DNA of 64,000 nt from Actinomycetota bacterium. GTDB lineage: Bacteria; Actinomycetota; Acidimicrobiia; Acidimicrobiales; RAAP-2. This document shows, one piece after another, positions 27,493-35,929 of the stretch (the first letter of the stretch is position 1; the number at the start of each line of letters is the position of its first letter). The notes under the pieces are model-generated. The model was not told the origin of the DNA, made no database searches, and saw only the letters and a list, made by a program, of their open reading frames with translations. A program made the translations under genes and the position numbers. Location: the NCBI GenBank assembly GCA_021324045.1, contig JAJPJV010000011.1:1-64000 (forward strand), read 5' to 3'.

Positions 27493-28671
27493 TTAGCGTT
27501 CGGCGGAGAGAACGAGCGCGCCACAGCCGTGCAACGGGGAACCGGCCTGGACGAGGCTCATGGAGCACTGCACCTGGCGCTCCCCGCAACGCCCCTGCAG
27601 TTGACGCACGGCTTCGACCAGCTGGGGGGAGCCATGCAGGCGTCCCATCCCCAACGCACCACCAGAGGTGTTGAGCGGGAGCCGTCCGCCTGGCTCGGTG
27701 GTCGCGTCCTGGATGAACTCGAACGCTTCGCCCTCGGGACAGAAGCCGAATGCCTCGAGCCACAGCAACGGGAAGTAACTGAAACCGTCGTAGAGGTTGA
27801 GATGGTCGATGTCGGCCGGTCCGACGCCGGCGTTGTCCCACAACGTCGAGGCGAGCCTCTTCGCACTGTGCATGAAGCCCTCGAGCGTCTGCACCGGAGC
27901 GTGGTCGTAGCTCAAGCCGAGCGCGACACATCCGGTGACATACACCGGGGTGACGGGAAGGTCCTTCGCTCTCTCGGCAGTGGTGACGACGACGGCCCCG
28001 CAGCCGTCCACGGCCATGTCGCAGTCGAGCACGCTGAGCGGCTCGGCCACCATCGGCGAATCGAGGTAGTCCTGGCGTGAGATCGGGCTCCGGAAGAAGA
28101 CGGCATCGGGGTTCATGGCGGCGTTGCGACGGTTCCGCACGATGAAGGTCGCCAGGTGCTCTCTGGTCGCGCCGTACTTCGCCATGTAGCGGGAGTACGG
28201 GAGGGCGAAGGCCATGACGGTGTTGCTCAGCCCGTAGGGCGCCAGGAACTCCCCGTTGCCGCTCACTCGCCGCACGTCGGCGATGCCGAACGGCCCATGG
28301 GGGCTGTGCATCGCCCGGTAGACGAGGGCGTAGTTGCACGCGCCGGCCGCGACGGCATGGACTGCCTCGACGAGCGACGAGGTGATCGTGCCCTGGGTGA
28401 TCGAGCAGCTCCACCGCAGGTGCCGAAGCGGGGCGGTGCGGGCGAGGTAGTTGACCGTCACGAGGTCGACGCCATCGACGTTGCCGGCGTTCAGACGCGA
28501 CGGGTTGGGGTAGTTGCTGATGCCGTCGATGTCGTCGAGGGTGAGTCCGGCGTCGGCCACCGCACTGGCCGTTGCTTCGAGGGCGAGCGCCCCCAAGGGG
28601 GCGTCGAGGTGGCGTCCGATACGCGAGTACGCGCTGCCAACGATCGCGACGCGGTTGCGGATCGGCATCAT
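27493..28671 (-). CDS. Thiolase-like protein (lipid-transfer / aldolase type)
   Basis: The product is 392 residues. The start overlaps the DUF35 stop codon by 4 nt (ATGA), indicating tight coupling. The fold follows thiolase (RVAIVGSAYSRIG at the start, LEATASAVADAGLTLDDIDG, DGCGAVVVTTAER, LPLNTSGGALGMGRLHG, then SPLHGCGALVLS). The usual catalytic-Cys loop and the C-terminal CxGGG motif are not recognisable. Thiolase-like proteins paired with a DUF35 partner, such as Ltp2-ChsH2 in steroid degradation, act as retro-aldolases on acyl-CoA. By analogy this pair may cleave a beta-hydroxyacyl-CoA; this is inference. Confidence 0.82.
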   Translation of the reverse strand: MMPIRNRVAIVGSAYSRIGRHLDAPLGALALEATASAVADAGLTLDDIDGISNYPNPSRLNAGNVDGVDLVTVNYLARTAPLRHLRWSCSITQGTITSSLVEAVHAVAAGACNYALVYRAMHSPHGPFGIADVRRVSGNGEFLAPYGLSNTVMAFALPYSRYMAKYGATREHLATFIVRNRRNAAMNPDAVFFRSPISRQDYLDSPMVAEPLSVLDCDMAVDGCGAVVVTTAERAKDLPVTPVYVTGCVALGLSYDHAPVQTLEGFMHSAKRLASTLWDNAGVGPADIDHLNLYDGFSYFPLLWLEAFGFCPEGEAFEFIQDATTEPGGRLPLNTSGGALGMGRLHGSPQLVEAVRQLQGRCGERQVQCSMSLVQAGSPLHGCGALVLSAER

Positions 28672-29114
28672 CGTGCCTTCGCCCCCGCGACGAGCACGAA
28701 TTGGGGGAGCTGCAGGTCGCCCTGTCCGTAGGGCTCGAAGTGGACCCGGACCGCCGACCCGACCCGCGCGGCCTCGACTGGCGCGCCAAGGAGATTGCCC
28801 ACCACGAGCAAGCCGGGCTGTTCGTCCAGCTCGACGACCACGCAGGCATAGGGCACCATTGCCTCGAAGCCCACCACCCGTGCTTGGCGCATGACCGAGC
28901 ACTCGTAGATCGCCCCCGTGCCGGCCACCACAGCGAAGTCGAAGGCCGTCCCGTGGCAGTCCGGGCAGACCGGAACGGGTGGGTGGTGCATCTTCGAGCA
29001 CCCGGTGCACGCCTGGATGGCGAGCTCGCCTCGAGCAGCCGCCGCCCAGAACGGCGCGCTGAGCGGGGACGGATCGAGCGCTGGTCGCCGGATCCCCGCG
29101 ATTGGCACGGCCAT
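28668..29114 (-). CDS. DUF35 zinc-ribbon/OB-fold protein
   Basis: The product is about 148 residues from the ATG at 29114, 5 nt after the cupin stop codon. Upstream in-frame sequence is Arg-rich and not convincing. A rubredoxin-like zinc ribbon (CTGCSKMHHPPVPVCPDC) is followed by an OB-fold with PYACVVVELDEQPGLLVVGNLLG. These proteins bind acyl-CoA and partner thiolase-fold enzymes. The 4-nt overlap with the thiolase gene supports a physical complex. A second DUF35/thiolase pair lies at 34003-35721. Confidence 0.87.
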   Translation of the reverse strand: MAVPIAGIRRPALDPSPLSAPFWAAAARGELAIQACTGCSKMHHPPVPVCPDCHGTAFDFAVVAGTGAIYECSVMRQARVVGFEAMVPYACVVVELDEQPGLLVVGNLLGAPVEAARVGSAVRVHFEPYGQGDLQLPQFVLVAGAKAR

Positions 29115-29119
29115 CGCGG

Positions 29120-29458
29120 CTACACCTCGACCCGCAGGAAGCGCACACCGTGCTCGCCGCTGACGACCGGACCGTATTCCGTCGCCCCCTCGACGAAAAC
29201 GACCGTCCCGGGTCGCACGACGGTGCCTTCGATCGTCGCGTCGCCATCGAGGATGTAGAGCACCTCGGACTCCGCATGGGAGTGGCGCGGCTCGCGATGA
29301 CCCGGCTCGTACTCGGCGATGATCACCCGCGGGACGCCGTCGGCACCGCCAACGAGGTGCTTGGAACGGACGCGCGGATCGCCTTCTTTCATCCCGGGCT
29401 TGAGGGGCGACACTCGCCACTCCGCCTGTGCTTCATCGACGTAGAGAATCCGACCCAC
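29120..29458 (-). CDS. Small cupin-domain protein
   Basis: The product is 112 residues. The GTG at 29458 is chosen over an upstream TTG because AAGGAGGTG stands 7 nt before it. This single cupin barrel has the metal-type motif GHREPRHSHAESEVLYILDGDATIEG and a second motif around VVRPGTVVFVEGATEYGPVV. It resembles the neighbouring cupin (29525) and the one at 55193 in the TxYGP-E/V ending. The role may be enzymatic (dioxygenase, decarboxylase) or sensory. It lies mid-operon. Confidence 0.8.
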   Translation of the reverse strand: MGRILYVDEAQAEWRVSPLKPGMKEGDPRVRSKHLVGGADGVPRVIIAEYEPGHREPRHSHAESEVLYILDGDATIEGTVVRPGTVVFVEGATEYGPVVSGEHGVRFLRVEV

Positions 29459-29524
29459 TCGGACCACCTCCTTGCGCAACGCGGCTCGAAGCCTTCACCC
29501 CCAAGCCTTGCCGACCGACGAGAC

Positions 29525-29872
29525 CTACGAACCGAGGTGGAGCCGGAGGAACCGCATGCCCTGCGGGCCACCCTCGATCGGGCCGTACGTCGTCCCGCCC
29601 TCGATGTAGATGAGCATGCCCGCCGTGATCGGTTCACCGGCGATCGTTCCACCGCCGTCGATGATGTGGAGCAACTCGCTCTCGTCGTGGCTGTGAGCCT
29701 TCTCGAAGTGGCCCGGTTCGTACTCCACGAACTGGCCGCGCGGAACCGCGCTGGACCCGAGCTCGAAGGGCTTGAAGCGCACGCCGGGCTCGCCGGCTGC
29801 CGCCTTGCCCGCCCAGTTGTTGGGCACCTCCGTCCAACCCATGCTCTCGAAATCCACGTAGTGCACTGCCAT
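29525..29872 (-). CDS. Small cupin-domain protein
   Basis: The product is 115 residues, with GGAGGAG before the ATG. Cupin motif 1 is GHFEKAHSHDESELLHIIDGG, giving two His and a Glu for a metal. Motif 2 contains ITAGMLIYIEGGTTYGPIEGG. It is paralogous to the next gene (29120-29458), probably by tandem duplication. It lies between the substrate-binding-protein gene and the thiolase module of the same operon. The substrate is unknown. Confidence 0.8.
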   Translation of the reverse strand: MAVHYVDFESMGWTEVPNNWAGKAAAGEPGVRFKPFELGSSAVPRGQFVEYEPGHFEKAHSHDESELLHIIDGGGTIAGEPITAGMLIYIEGGTTYGPIEGGPQGMRFLRLHLGS

Positions 29873-29972
29873 CGCTCGCTCCTCCGTTCTGTCGTTGCTC
29901 TTCTGCCTTTCTCAGGCAGATCCGATCCTTCCAGACCCAGCAGCCGCATTCAGACTCAAATTCGCACCTCGA

Positions 29973-31220
29973 TCAGAAGTGGACCGTGATCCGCGTGCCG
30001 CAGATTGGCTTCCCTGCGTTGACCGACACGTATCTCGCCCCGCGGAGCTGCACGAAATACTCGCAGGCGGTCTTCGGGAACATGGCGGGCGTGCCGAATC
30101 CTCGGAACGTGTCCGGCGAGGGAAGGATCCCCTCCGCGCTGTAGCTGGCGAGGTTGCGAAGGCGAGCGATGTAGACGCTCCTCGTCAGGTGCGACCCGGC
30201 CAGCTCGAGACCCTTGATCGCCAGGTCCACACCGATGTACGACGAGTACGCCCCGTTGTCGGGAATGCCGCCGGTGTACTTGGGGTCGTAGTGCTTGAGG
30301 GTCTTGAGCATCTCCTTCACCGCAGCGTTCGGGGTCTGGAAATCGATGGGCGTGGCGAAGTAGTCGCCGTCGAGGGCGGTTCGGGCGGCGGCATCCGTCA
30401 GCACGTTCTCGTCGTATCCGCTGAAGTACAACTGCTTCGCGCCCAGGCCGGCGGCCTTGACTGCTGCAGAGAGCGCGACATCAGAGGCGTCCACCAACGA
30501 TCCCACGACGACGTTGCATCCGGCCGTCTTGATCTGCAGCACCGCAGCCGTGAAGTCCGAGCTCCCGAAGGGCACCGAGGAGTTGTCGTAACAGCTCTTG
30601 ACCCCGTACGCAGCGGACGCATCCTGTAGGGCCACGATGGACTCCTGAGAGGCAGGAGAGATGCCGTAGGCGAGACCGGCCAGCTTGGTCACCCCGATGG
30701 AGCGGAGGAACTTCCCGAAGTAGGTGTAGCCGTAGTAGGTGCCGTTGATCGGGGCACCGGCGGGGATCCCCGTCGCGAACATGTTCGAATACTGCTTCTC
30801 GGTCCACTCCGGACCGCCCGTCCCGGCACCGATGACCGGAACCCCAGCTTGGCTGAGGAAGGGCGCAGCTCCCGCCGTGAAGGTGGACTCGTTGACGATG
30901 AGGAACGCCCCTTTGTCCTGGACCAGGAATTGGGAGGCCACGAGGTTCTGCTGGGGACTGGACTGGTCGTCTTCGACGACGAGCTTCAGCGGGTGCCCGT
31001 CGACCCCACCGTGGGCGTTCTGGAGTGCCACCCGTGCCTGTGCGGCGCCGGCTCCATCGGCCCAGACGGAGGCACCGGCACCGGTGAGGCTCGTGACGTA
31101 GCCGATCACGATGGGAGGCTTGCGTCCGCTGGCTGCTCCAGCGGTTCCCCCCAAACCCATGGCGAGCATGGACAGCGTCGTCGCCACCGCCAGGACCCAC
31201 CGCCTCCGACCCAAGCGCAT
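29973..31220 (-). CDS. Branched-chain-type ABC transporter substrate-binding protein
   Basis: This 415-residue exported protein has GGGAGGGG before the ATG. Its signal peptide is MRLGRRRWVLAVATTLSMLA, with an AxA site near GAASG. The mature part is a type I periplasmic binding fold (Peripla_BP_6): IVIGYVTSLTGAGASV, VALQNAHGGVDGHPLKLVVEDD and PVIGAGTGGPEW. It is one of five such proteins here and among the more divergent of them. No permease lies in its own operon, so it may feed the LivHM/G/F transporter at 43187-46903. It sits downstream of the double CoA-transferase, suggesting uptake of an acid that is then CoA-activated. Confidence 0.88.
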   Translation of the reverse strand: MRLGRRRWVLAVATTLSMLAMGLGGTAGAASGRKPPIVIGYVTSLTGAGASVWADGAGAAQARVALQNAHGGVDGHPLKLVVEDDQSSPQQNLVASQFLVQDKGAFLIVNESTFTAGAAPFLSQAGVPVIGAGTGGPEWTEKQYSNMFATGIPAGAPINGTYYGYTYFGKFLRSIGVTKLAGLAYGISPASQESIVALQDASAAYGVKSCYDNSSVPFGSSDFTAAVLQIKTAGCNVVVGSLVDASDVALSAAVKAAGLGAKQLYFSGYDENVLTDAAARTALDGDYFATPIDFQTPNAAVKEMLKTLKHYDPKYTGGIPDNGAYSSYIGVDLAIKGLELAGSHLTRSVYIARLRNLASYSAEGILPSPDTFRGFGTPAMFPKTACEYFVQLRGARYVSVNAGKPICGTRITVHF

Positions 31221-31262
31221 TGCACCCCTCCCCTCCCGTTGCCGAACCCATGGGTCTCGGCA

Positions 31263-33704
31263 CTACGTCGCAGCCGCGACCGGGACGTTCTCCGGCCACG
31301 CGATGACCCCCGCCTCCTTCAGCTTGGCGATCTCCGACTCGGAGTACCCGAGCTCGCCCATGATCTTGACCGTGTGCTCCCCGAGGGTGACGAAGGGCTT
31401 GCCCTCCTCGCAGGGGGTCTCCGAGAACGACACGACCGGCGCGTGGCGCCAGTACCGGCCCCCGGGGGCCTGGTCGGCGTAGGCCCAGTGCTGGGTCGGG
31501 ACCATGAAACCGATCTGGCGGGTGTGGGGGTCCAGGTGCAAGAAGCGCCGGTGGCCCATCGCGTCCGCGCGTACGCAGCCGAGGTCGGCCTCGGTCAGCA
31601 GGCGCTCCCATTCCGGTGCCGAGCGGGTCCGGAACACCGGCTCGAGGAGCTCGCCGAGCGCCGCCCGGTGGGCATAGCGGTTCGCCCAGGTCGAGAAGCG
31701 TTCGTCGTCGGCAAGCTCGGGGCGGCCGATCAGGCGGCAGAAAGCGGCGAAGTCCTCGTCGAAGGGAACGGCCAAGAAGACCCACCCGTCGGCCGTCTCG
31801 TAGAGCCGGTAGGTCGCTTCGAGGCCGAGCTGCGCCTTGTCAGGGTTCCGGCGCGGCGGCTTTCCCTCGTAGGAGAAGGCGTCGTCCGAGTTGCAGTAGA
31901 CGACGGAGTTCATCATCGTGGTCTCGAGGTACTGGCCCTTGCCGGTGAACCAGCGCGCGGCCAGGCCGAGCATGATGCCCGTCGCCACCCCTGATCCCGA
32001 GATCGGGTCCGGGGATTGGTCCCCGATCGGGATGTTGCCCTCGCCGGACTGGAAGACCGAGTTGCCCGCGAGCGCGCCCATCGTCGGGTTGAAGGCGGCG
32101 CGGCGGGCATTGGGCCCCGTCGACCCGTACGAGCCGGCATAGAGGTAGACGATGCCGGGATTGATCGAACGGACGGTCTCGTAGTCAACGCCGAGGCGAG
32201 GGGGGGCACCAGGGCGGAAGTTATGCATCAGCACGTCGGCCTGGGCCACGAGCTTGTGCAGGATCGCCTGCCCCTCGGGGGTCTTGAGGTCGATCGCGAT
32301 GGACTCCTTGCCCTGGGTCGCACGGATCATGTTCTCGTTGGTCACCATGGCCCGGAACGGATCGCCCGTCGGGGGCTCGATCTTGATCACCCTGGCACCC
32401 AGGTCCGCCAACAGCGCGCCGGAGAACGGTGCAGCGAGCCAGGTCGCCATCTCGAGCATCACGATCCCTTCGAGGGGACGCCGGGGATTCCCGCCCGTCG
32501 GCGGCCGGGAGCGGCGCGGTCGGAGCGATCCGAGCACTGCTGCGGTGTGCTGGCCCGGGAACGGCGCCGGGGTCGTGATCTGCGCGGGGGTCTCGGACAT
32601 CTTGACGAAGGCCCCCACTTGCTCCATCCGCCCGACGCGGGGGTCGTCGAGGACGATCAGATGGCCGTTGTGGAGGAACTGGGGGTGGTGGATCGCCTCT
32701 TGGGTCGTCTCCATGACCTCCCCGGCGCAGTCGGGGTTCTCGATGTAGAGGTTGATCCACTCCTGGGCGGTCTTCTCCTTCATCCGAGCGATGATGAGGT
32801 TGTTGAGGGTGATGCGGTCCTCGTCGGAAGGGAAGGAGGTCGGGGCACCCGCATAGCGCGGGTCGTCCCAGATCCAATCGAATCCGATCGTGTGGATCCA
32901 AGCCCGGAAGAGCCCGTACTGGACGTGGGCGTGCATGATCCAACGCCCGTCCTTGGTCTCGGTGCACAGCTGGGAGGGGATCGCTCCCTGCGGATCCGTC
33001 TCCTTGCGGTCGGCCACGAGCTCGCCGCGCAAGCGGTCCTTGGCATCGACCTCACCGGGATAGCGATCGGGAGGCAACGCTTGCCCCTCGAAGCGCCGCC
33101 AGGGGTTGTTCGGCGCGGTCACCCCCTTGAGCAGGCTGGTGTCGAGGTACTGTCCCCGCCCGGTCATCTGCACGACGCGGAGCGCAGCCAGGATCGCCTG
33201 GATCGAGAACATGGCGGTGTGGTACGAGGTGTCGTTCACCGCCCGATAGATGGGGCGCATCTTGTAGTGGCCCACCTGATCCCGCATGCGCCCGGCCTTC
33301 GCGTTGACGATGCCGTCGAAGGGCTTGAGCATCCGGTAGGGGCCCTCTTGGCCGAAAGCCGAGATCGAGTGGTACACGAGGGCGGGGTTGATGCGCCGGG
33401 CGAGCTCGTAGCCGAAGCCCAGGCGTTGCGCTTCGCCGGGGCGGAAACTCTCCACCAAGACGTCCGCGCTCTTGATGAGTCCCTCGAGCTGAGCGGCGGC
33501 AGCAGGCGAGCCGAAGTCGATCTCGATGCTCTTCTTGCCACGGTTCCACAAAAGGTACGCCGGGTGCGCCCACATCGGGTCCCCGCCCGGAGGCTCCACG
33601 CGGATCACCTCGGCGCCGTAGTCGGCAAGGATCATCGTGGCGAGGGGGCCCGCCATTCCCTGGGTGAAGTCGAGCACCCGGAATCCCTCGAGCGCCTGGG
33701 TCAT
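31263..33704 (-). CDS. Double-domain CaiB/BaiF (class III) CoA-transferase
   Basis: The 813 residues contain two family III CoA-transferase units, about 1-395 and 415-813, each starting with a GxxVLDFTQ/VMLEMATW strand and an ADYGAEVIRVE / ADLGARVIKIE segment. The catalytic Asp is Asp188 (GRGQYLDTS) in the first unit, but the equivalent position in the second unit is Glu594 (GKGQYLETT). The family moves CoA between carboxylates through an enzyme-Asp anhydride. It is the first gene of the seven-gene minus-strand operon, preceded by GAGGAGCGGAG and the operator/promoter at 33846-33890. The fusion may behave as an internal heterodimer. Confidence 0.88.
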   Translation of the reverse strand: MTQALEGFRVLDFTQGMAGPLATMILADYGAEVIRVEPPGGDPMWAHPAYLLWNRGKKSIEIDFGSPAAAAQLEGLIKSADVLVESFRPGEAQRLGFGYELARRINPALVYHSISAFGQEGPYRMLKPFDGIVNAKAGRMRDQVGHYKMRPIYRAVNDTSYHTAMFSIQAILAALRVVQMTGRGQYLDTSLLKGVTAPNNPWRRFEGQALPPDRYPGEVDAKDRLRGELVADRKETDPQGAIPSQLCTETKDGRWIMHAHVQYGLFRAWIHTIGFDWIWDDPRYAGAPTSFPSDEDRITLNNLIIARMKEKTAQEWINLYIENPDCAGEVMETTQEAIHHPQFLHNGHLIVLDDPRVGRMEQVGAFVKMSETPAQITTPAPFPGQHTAAVLGSLRPRRSRPPTGGNPRRPLEGIVMLEMATWLAAPFSGALLADLGARVIKIEPPTGDPFRAMVTNENMIRATQGKESIAIDLKTPEGQAILHKLVAQADVLMHNFRPGAPPRLGVDYETVRSINPGIVYLYAGSYGSTGPNARRAAFNPTMGALAGNSVFQSGEGNIPIGDQSPDPISGSGVATGIMLGLAARWFTGKGQYLETTMMNSVVYCNSDDAFSYEGKPPRRNPDKAQLGLEATYRLYETADGWVFLAVPFDEDFAAFCRLIGRPELADDERFSTWANRYAHRAALGELLEPVFRTRSAPEWERLLTEADLGCVRADAMGHRRFLHLDPHTRQIGFMVPTQHWAYADQAPGGRYWRHAPVVSFSETPCEEGKPFVTLGEHTVKIMGELGYSESEIAKLKEAGVIAWPENVPVAAAT

Positions 33705-33845
33705 CTCCGCTCCTCACCCCTCCGCCAGCGCAGCGTCGATCGGGCGCTTCGCGTGCCCTGCCAGCGCATTCGCACCTCCTGTCTCCTTCGAGCAGCGTGC
33801 CCGAGCTGCCACCGCGTCGCGCAGCCCTCCCCTCGCACGAGCCTC

Positions 33846-33885
33846 AGTGTAAGGACTATGATCATAGAGTGCAAGGTGGTCACGA
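33846..33885 (-). promoter_or_regulatory. Promoter with operator copy B in its spacer
   Basis: On the minus strand, TTGCAC (33869-33874), a 17-nt spacer and TACACT (33846-33851) form a good promoter for the operon beginning at 33704. The palindrome TATGATCATA (33857-33866) lies entirely in the spacer. The conserved GCAAGGTGGTCA block runs on to 33882. The leader would be about 130 nt. Confidence 0.62.
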
Positions 33886-33930
33886 TGTCTGGTGGTTGGC
33901 GGGGCCCCCGCCGGGACCCCGGTGCCACGG

Positions 33931-33945
33931 AGGGCTTTTAGCCCT
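33931..33945 (-). terminator. Small hairpin downstream of the DUF35 gene
   Basis: AGGGCT (33931-33936), a TTT loop and AGCCCT (33940-33945) form a 6-bp stem about 60 nt beyond the stop codon of the 34003-34413 gene. It is weak, with no T-run. Confidence 0.25.
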
Positions 33946-34002
33946 TCACAGACCGTGCGCGTGCGCCGGTGGCACCCGCTTCGGACCTTGCGACTCGACC
34001 GA

Positions 34003-34413
34003 TCAGGCCCTTTCGAACACCGGCAGGGAGAATTGGCCGGCATCGTCCTCGCACTCGATGAACGACACCGTCACCGGGAAGTTCGGGAAGACCTCTTCAT
34101 TGGTGAAGCCATGAGGGTTGCTGACGAACAGCGGGCCCTCGTCGAGCTCGACGAGAATGGTGTCCCATGGAGTGGGCAGGACGCCGGGGTAGTACTGCTG
34201 GAAGAAGGTGCACCAGCTGATGATCCTTCCCTTGCCCGACACCCGCTCCCAGCGCAGCGCAGTGCTCCCGCAGCGCTCGCACGCCTTGACCGGGGGCCAC
34301 GACACGTGTTGACAGGTGCCGCAACGCTGGAACCGCAGTTCTCCTTCTGCACAGTAGGACCAGAACTGCTCGTGCTCAGGCCCGAGCACACGGTTCGGTC
34401 GTCTCTCTGCCAT
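34003..34413 (-). CDS. DUF35 zinc-ribbon/OB-fold protein
   Basis: The product is about 136 residues from the ATG at 34413 (MAERRPNRVLGPEHEQFW), with GATGAGG upstream. The zinc ribbon CGTCQHVSWPPVKACERCG is followed by an OB-fold with DTILVELDEGPLFVSNPHG. It is divergent from the thiolase-like gene at 34510, with only about 100 nt between them. It is the likely partner of that protein, mirroring the 27493-29114 pair. Confidence 0.85.
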   Translation of the reverse strand: MAERRPNRVLGPEHEQFWSYCAEGELRFQRCGTCQHVSWPPVKACERCGSTALRWERVSGKGRIISWCTFFQQYYPGVLPTPWDTILVELDEGPLFVSNPHGFTNEEVFPNFPVTVSFIECEDDAGQFSLPVFERA

Positions 34414-34509
34414 GTCGCTGGTCACCTCATCTCGCTTGCCGAAATCCACGCACGCGAGCCACGCGTGTCGCCAAGATCATGACCCAAATCCGATGACGAA
34501 GGGGAACCG

Positions 34510-35721
34510 ATGCCAGAGATCGCCAGAGAGATTGCACCACCGGCTGCAGAGCTGAGCGGTGCCACGGCCATCGTCGGCTTCGGCGAGACGGACTACGCGC
34601 TCGACTACGCCACCGCGCGCGGGAAGCGGCCCGGCCACGAGCCGCCGACGGCCGAGGAGCTCCTCCAGCGGGCCTTCGAGCGAGCTCTCACAGATGCGGG
34701 GCTCGAGCGCCGCGACATCGACGGTCTCGTCGCTTCGTCGGGGTTCGGCGCGCTCGATTCGCAGGACGCGGCCAAGCTGCTCGGGCTCACCCCACGCTAC
34801 GTCGGGCAAGGAGAGGCCATGTTCGCGTACCTGCTCCCCCGGGTGGCGACCGCCATCGCCAGCGGCCGAGCCGATACCGTCGCCCTCGTCTACGTGACGG
34901 TCTCACGGGGCATCGGACGCGTCTTCGGTGGCAACACCTTCCTCGGAGGCGGCCGGGACTCCTACTACTACTACCACCCGTGGGGGTGGAGTTCGCAGGC
35001 AGCGCACTGGGCCCTCATGTTCCGCTACTACCAGTCCACGTTCGGTGCCACCGAAGCCGATCTCGGATCGGTCGCCATCACCTTGCGCAACTACGCGCGC
35101 CTCAACGACAACGCGACGATGACCGACCCGCTCACGATCGAGGACTACCTCGCTTCTCGTTACGTCGTGAAACCGTTGCGTCTCTTCGACATGTGTCTCG
35201 TGAACGACGGTGCGTGCTGTCTCATCCTGCGGCGAACCGACATGGCAACAGACATGCCGCATGCGCCGGTCCTGGTCTCGGGATGGGCAGACGTCGAGGT
35301 ACCGCACTCGAAGCTCGACTACATGGTGAAGGATCGCCTCCGGACCCAGTTCCAGGAAGCAGCCCGGCTGTCACTCGAGATGGCTGGGATCTCCTTAGAC
35401 GACATCGGTCACTTCGAGGGCTACGATGCCGCCTCCATCCATCTCGTCAACCAGCTCGAGGGCTACGGGTTCGTCGAGCCGGGCGCGGGCCTGGAGTTCT
35501 GCAAGGAGGGGCAGATGTGGCTCGGTGGCCGGTTGCCGACCAACACCAATGGGGGAATGCTCTCCGGTGCGTACATGACCGGCTGGAACAACTTCATCGA
35601 AGGGGTTCGCCAGCTCCGCCACGAGGCCGGCGCTCGGCAAGTCGATGGCGTCATGCACTCCTTGTGCTCCGTTGCCACGACCGAGTCCGCGCACCCGATC
35701 GTGCTGAGCCGGGGCACCTGA
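34510..35721 (+). CDS. Thiolase-like acyl-CoA enzyme
   Basis: The product is 403 residues; GAAGGGGAA precedes the ATG. The thiolase-superfamily pattern is TAIVGFGETDYALD, LQRAFERALTDAGLERRDIDG, NDGACCLILRR, LPTNTNGGMLSGAYMTGW and the late HPIVLSRG. A short tyrosine run (DSYYYYHPWGW) is notable. As in its paralogue, the usual CxxxxG nucleophile loop and the C-terminal CxGxG motif are not evident, which points to the Ltp/aldolase-like branch that works with DUF35 proteins. It starts a plus-strand run followed by a CoA-transferase and an amidohydrolase. Confidence 0.8.
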   Translation: MPEIAREIAPPAAELSGATAIVGFGETDYALDYATARGKRPGHEPPTAEELLQRAFERALTDAGLERRDIDGLVASSGFGALDSQDAAKLLGLTPRYVGQGEAMFAYLLPRVATAIASGRADTVALVYVTVSRGIGRVFGGNTFLGGGRDSYYYYHPWGWSSQAAHWALMFRYYQSTFGATEADLGSVAITLRNYARLNDNATMTDPLTIEDYLASRYVVKPLRLFDMCLVNDGACCLILRRTDMATDMPHAPVLVSGWADVEVPHSKLDYMVKDRLRTQFQEAARLSLEMAGISLDDIGHFEGYDAASIHLVNQLEGYGFVEPGAGLEFCKEGQMWLGGRLPTNTNGGMLSGAYMTGWNNFIEGVRQLRHEAGARQVDGVMHSLCSVATTESAHPIVLSRGT

Positions 35722-35929
35722 GGGTGGGCGATGGCCAGTGCGCCGGTCGGCGAGCGGATCAGGGCCGAGGCGGGAAGGGTCGCAGAGGCAAGGACTCCGA
35801 GGCGAGGAACGTTGATGGAGGGAATGCCGAACGAGAACGAGCAATCAAGAACAAGTGAACGATCAACAGCGAGTGAGTAGGTCACAAACCCAAGTCACAA
35901 GCCAAACCGCACAGACCAAGGAGATGACG

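Noticed and set aside
32016-33941. A 641-residue plus-strand frame opposite the double CoA-transferase
   Set aside because: Antisense to a well-supported gene; composition typical of a shadow frame with no motifs.
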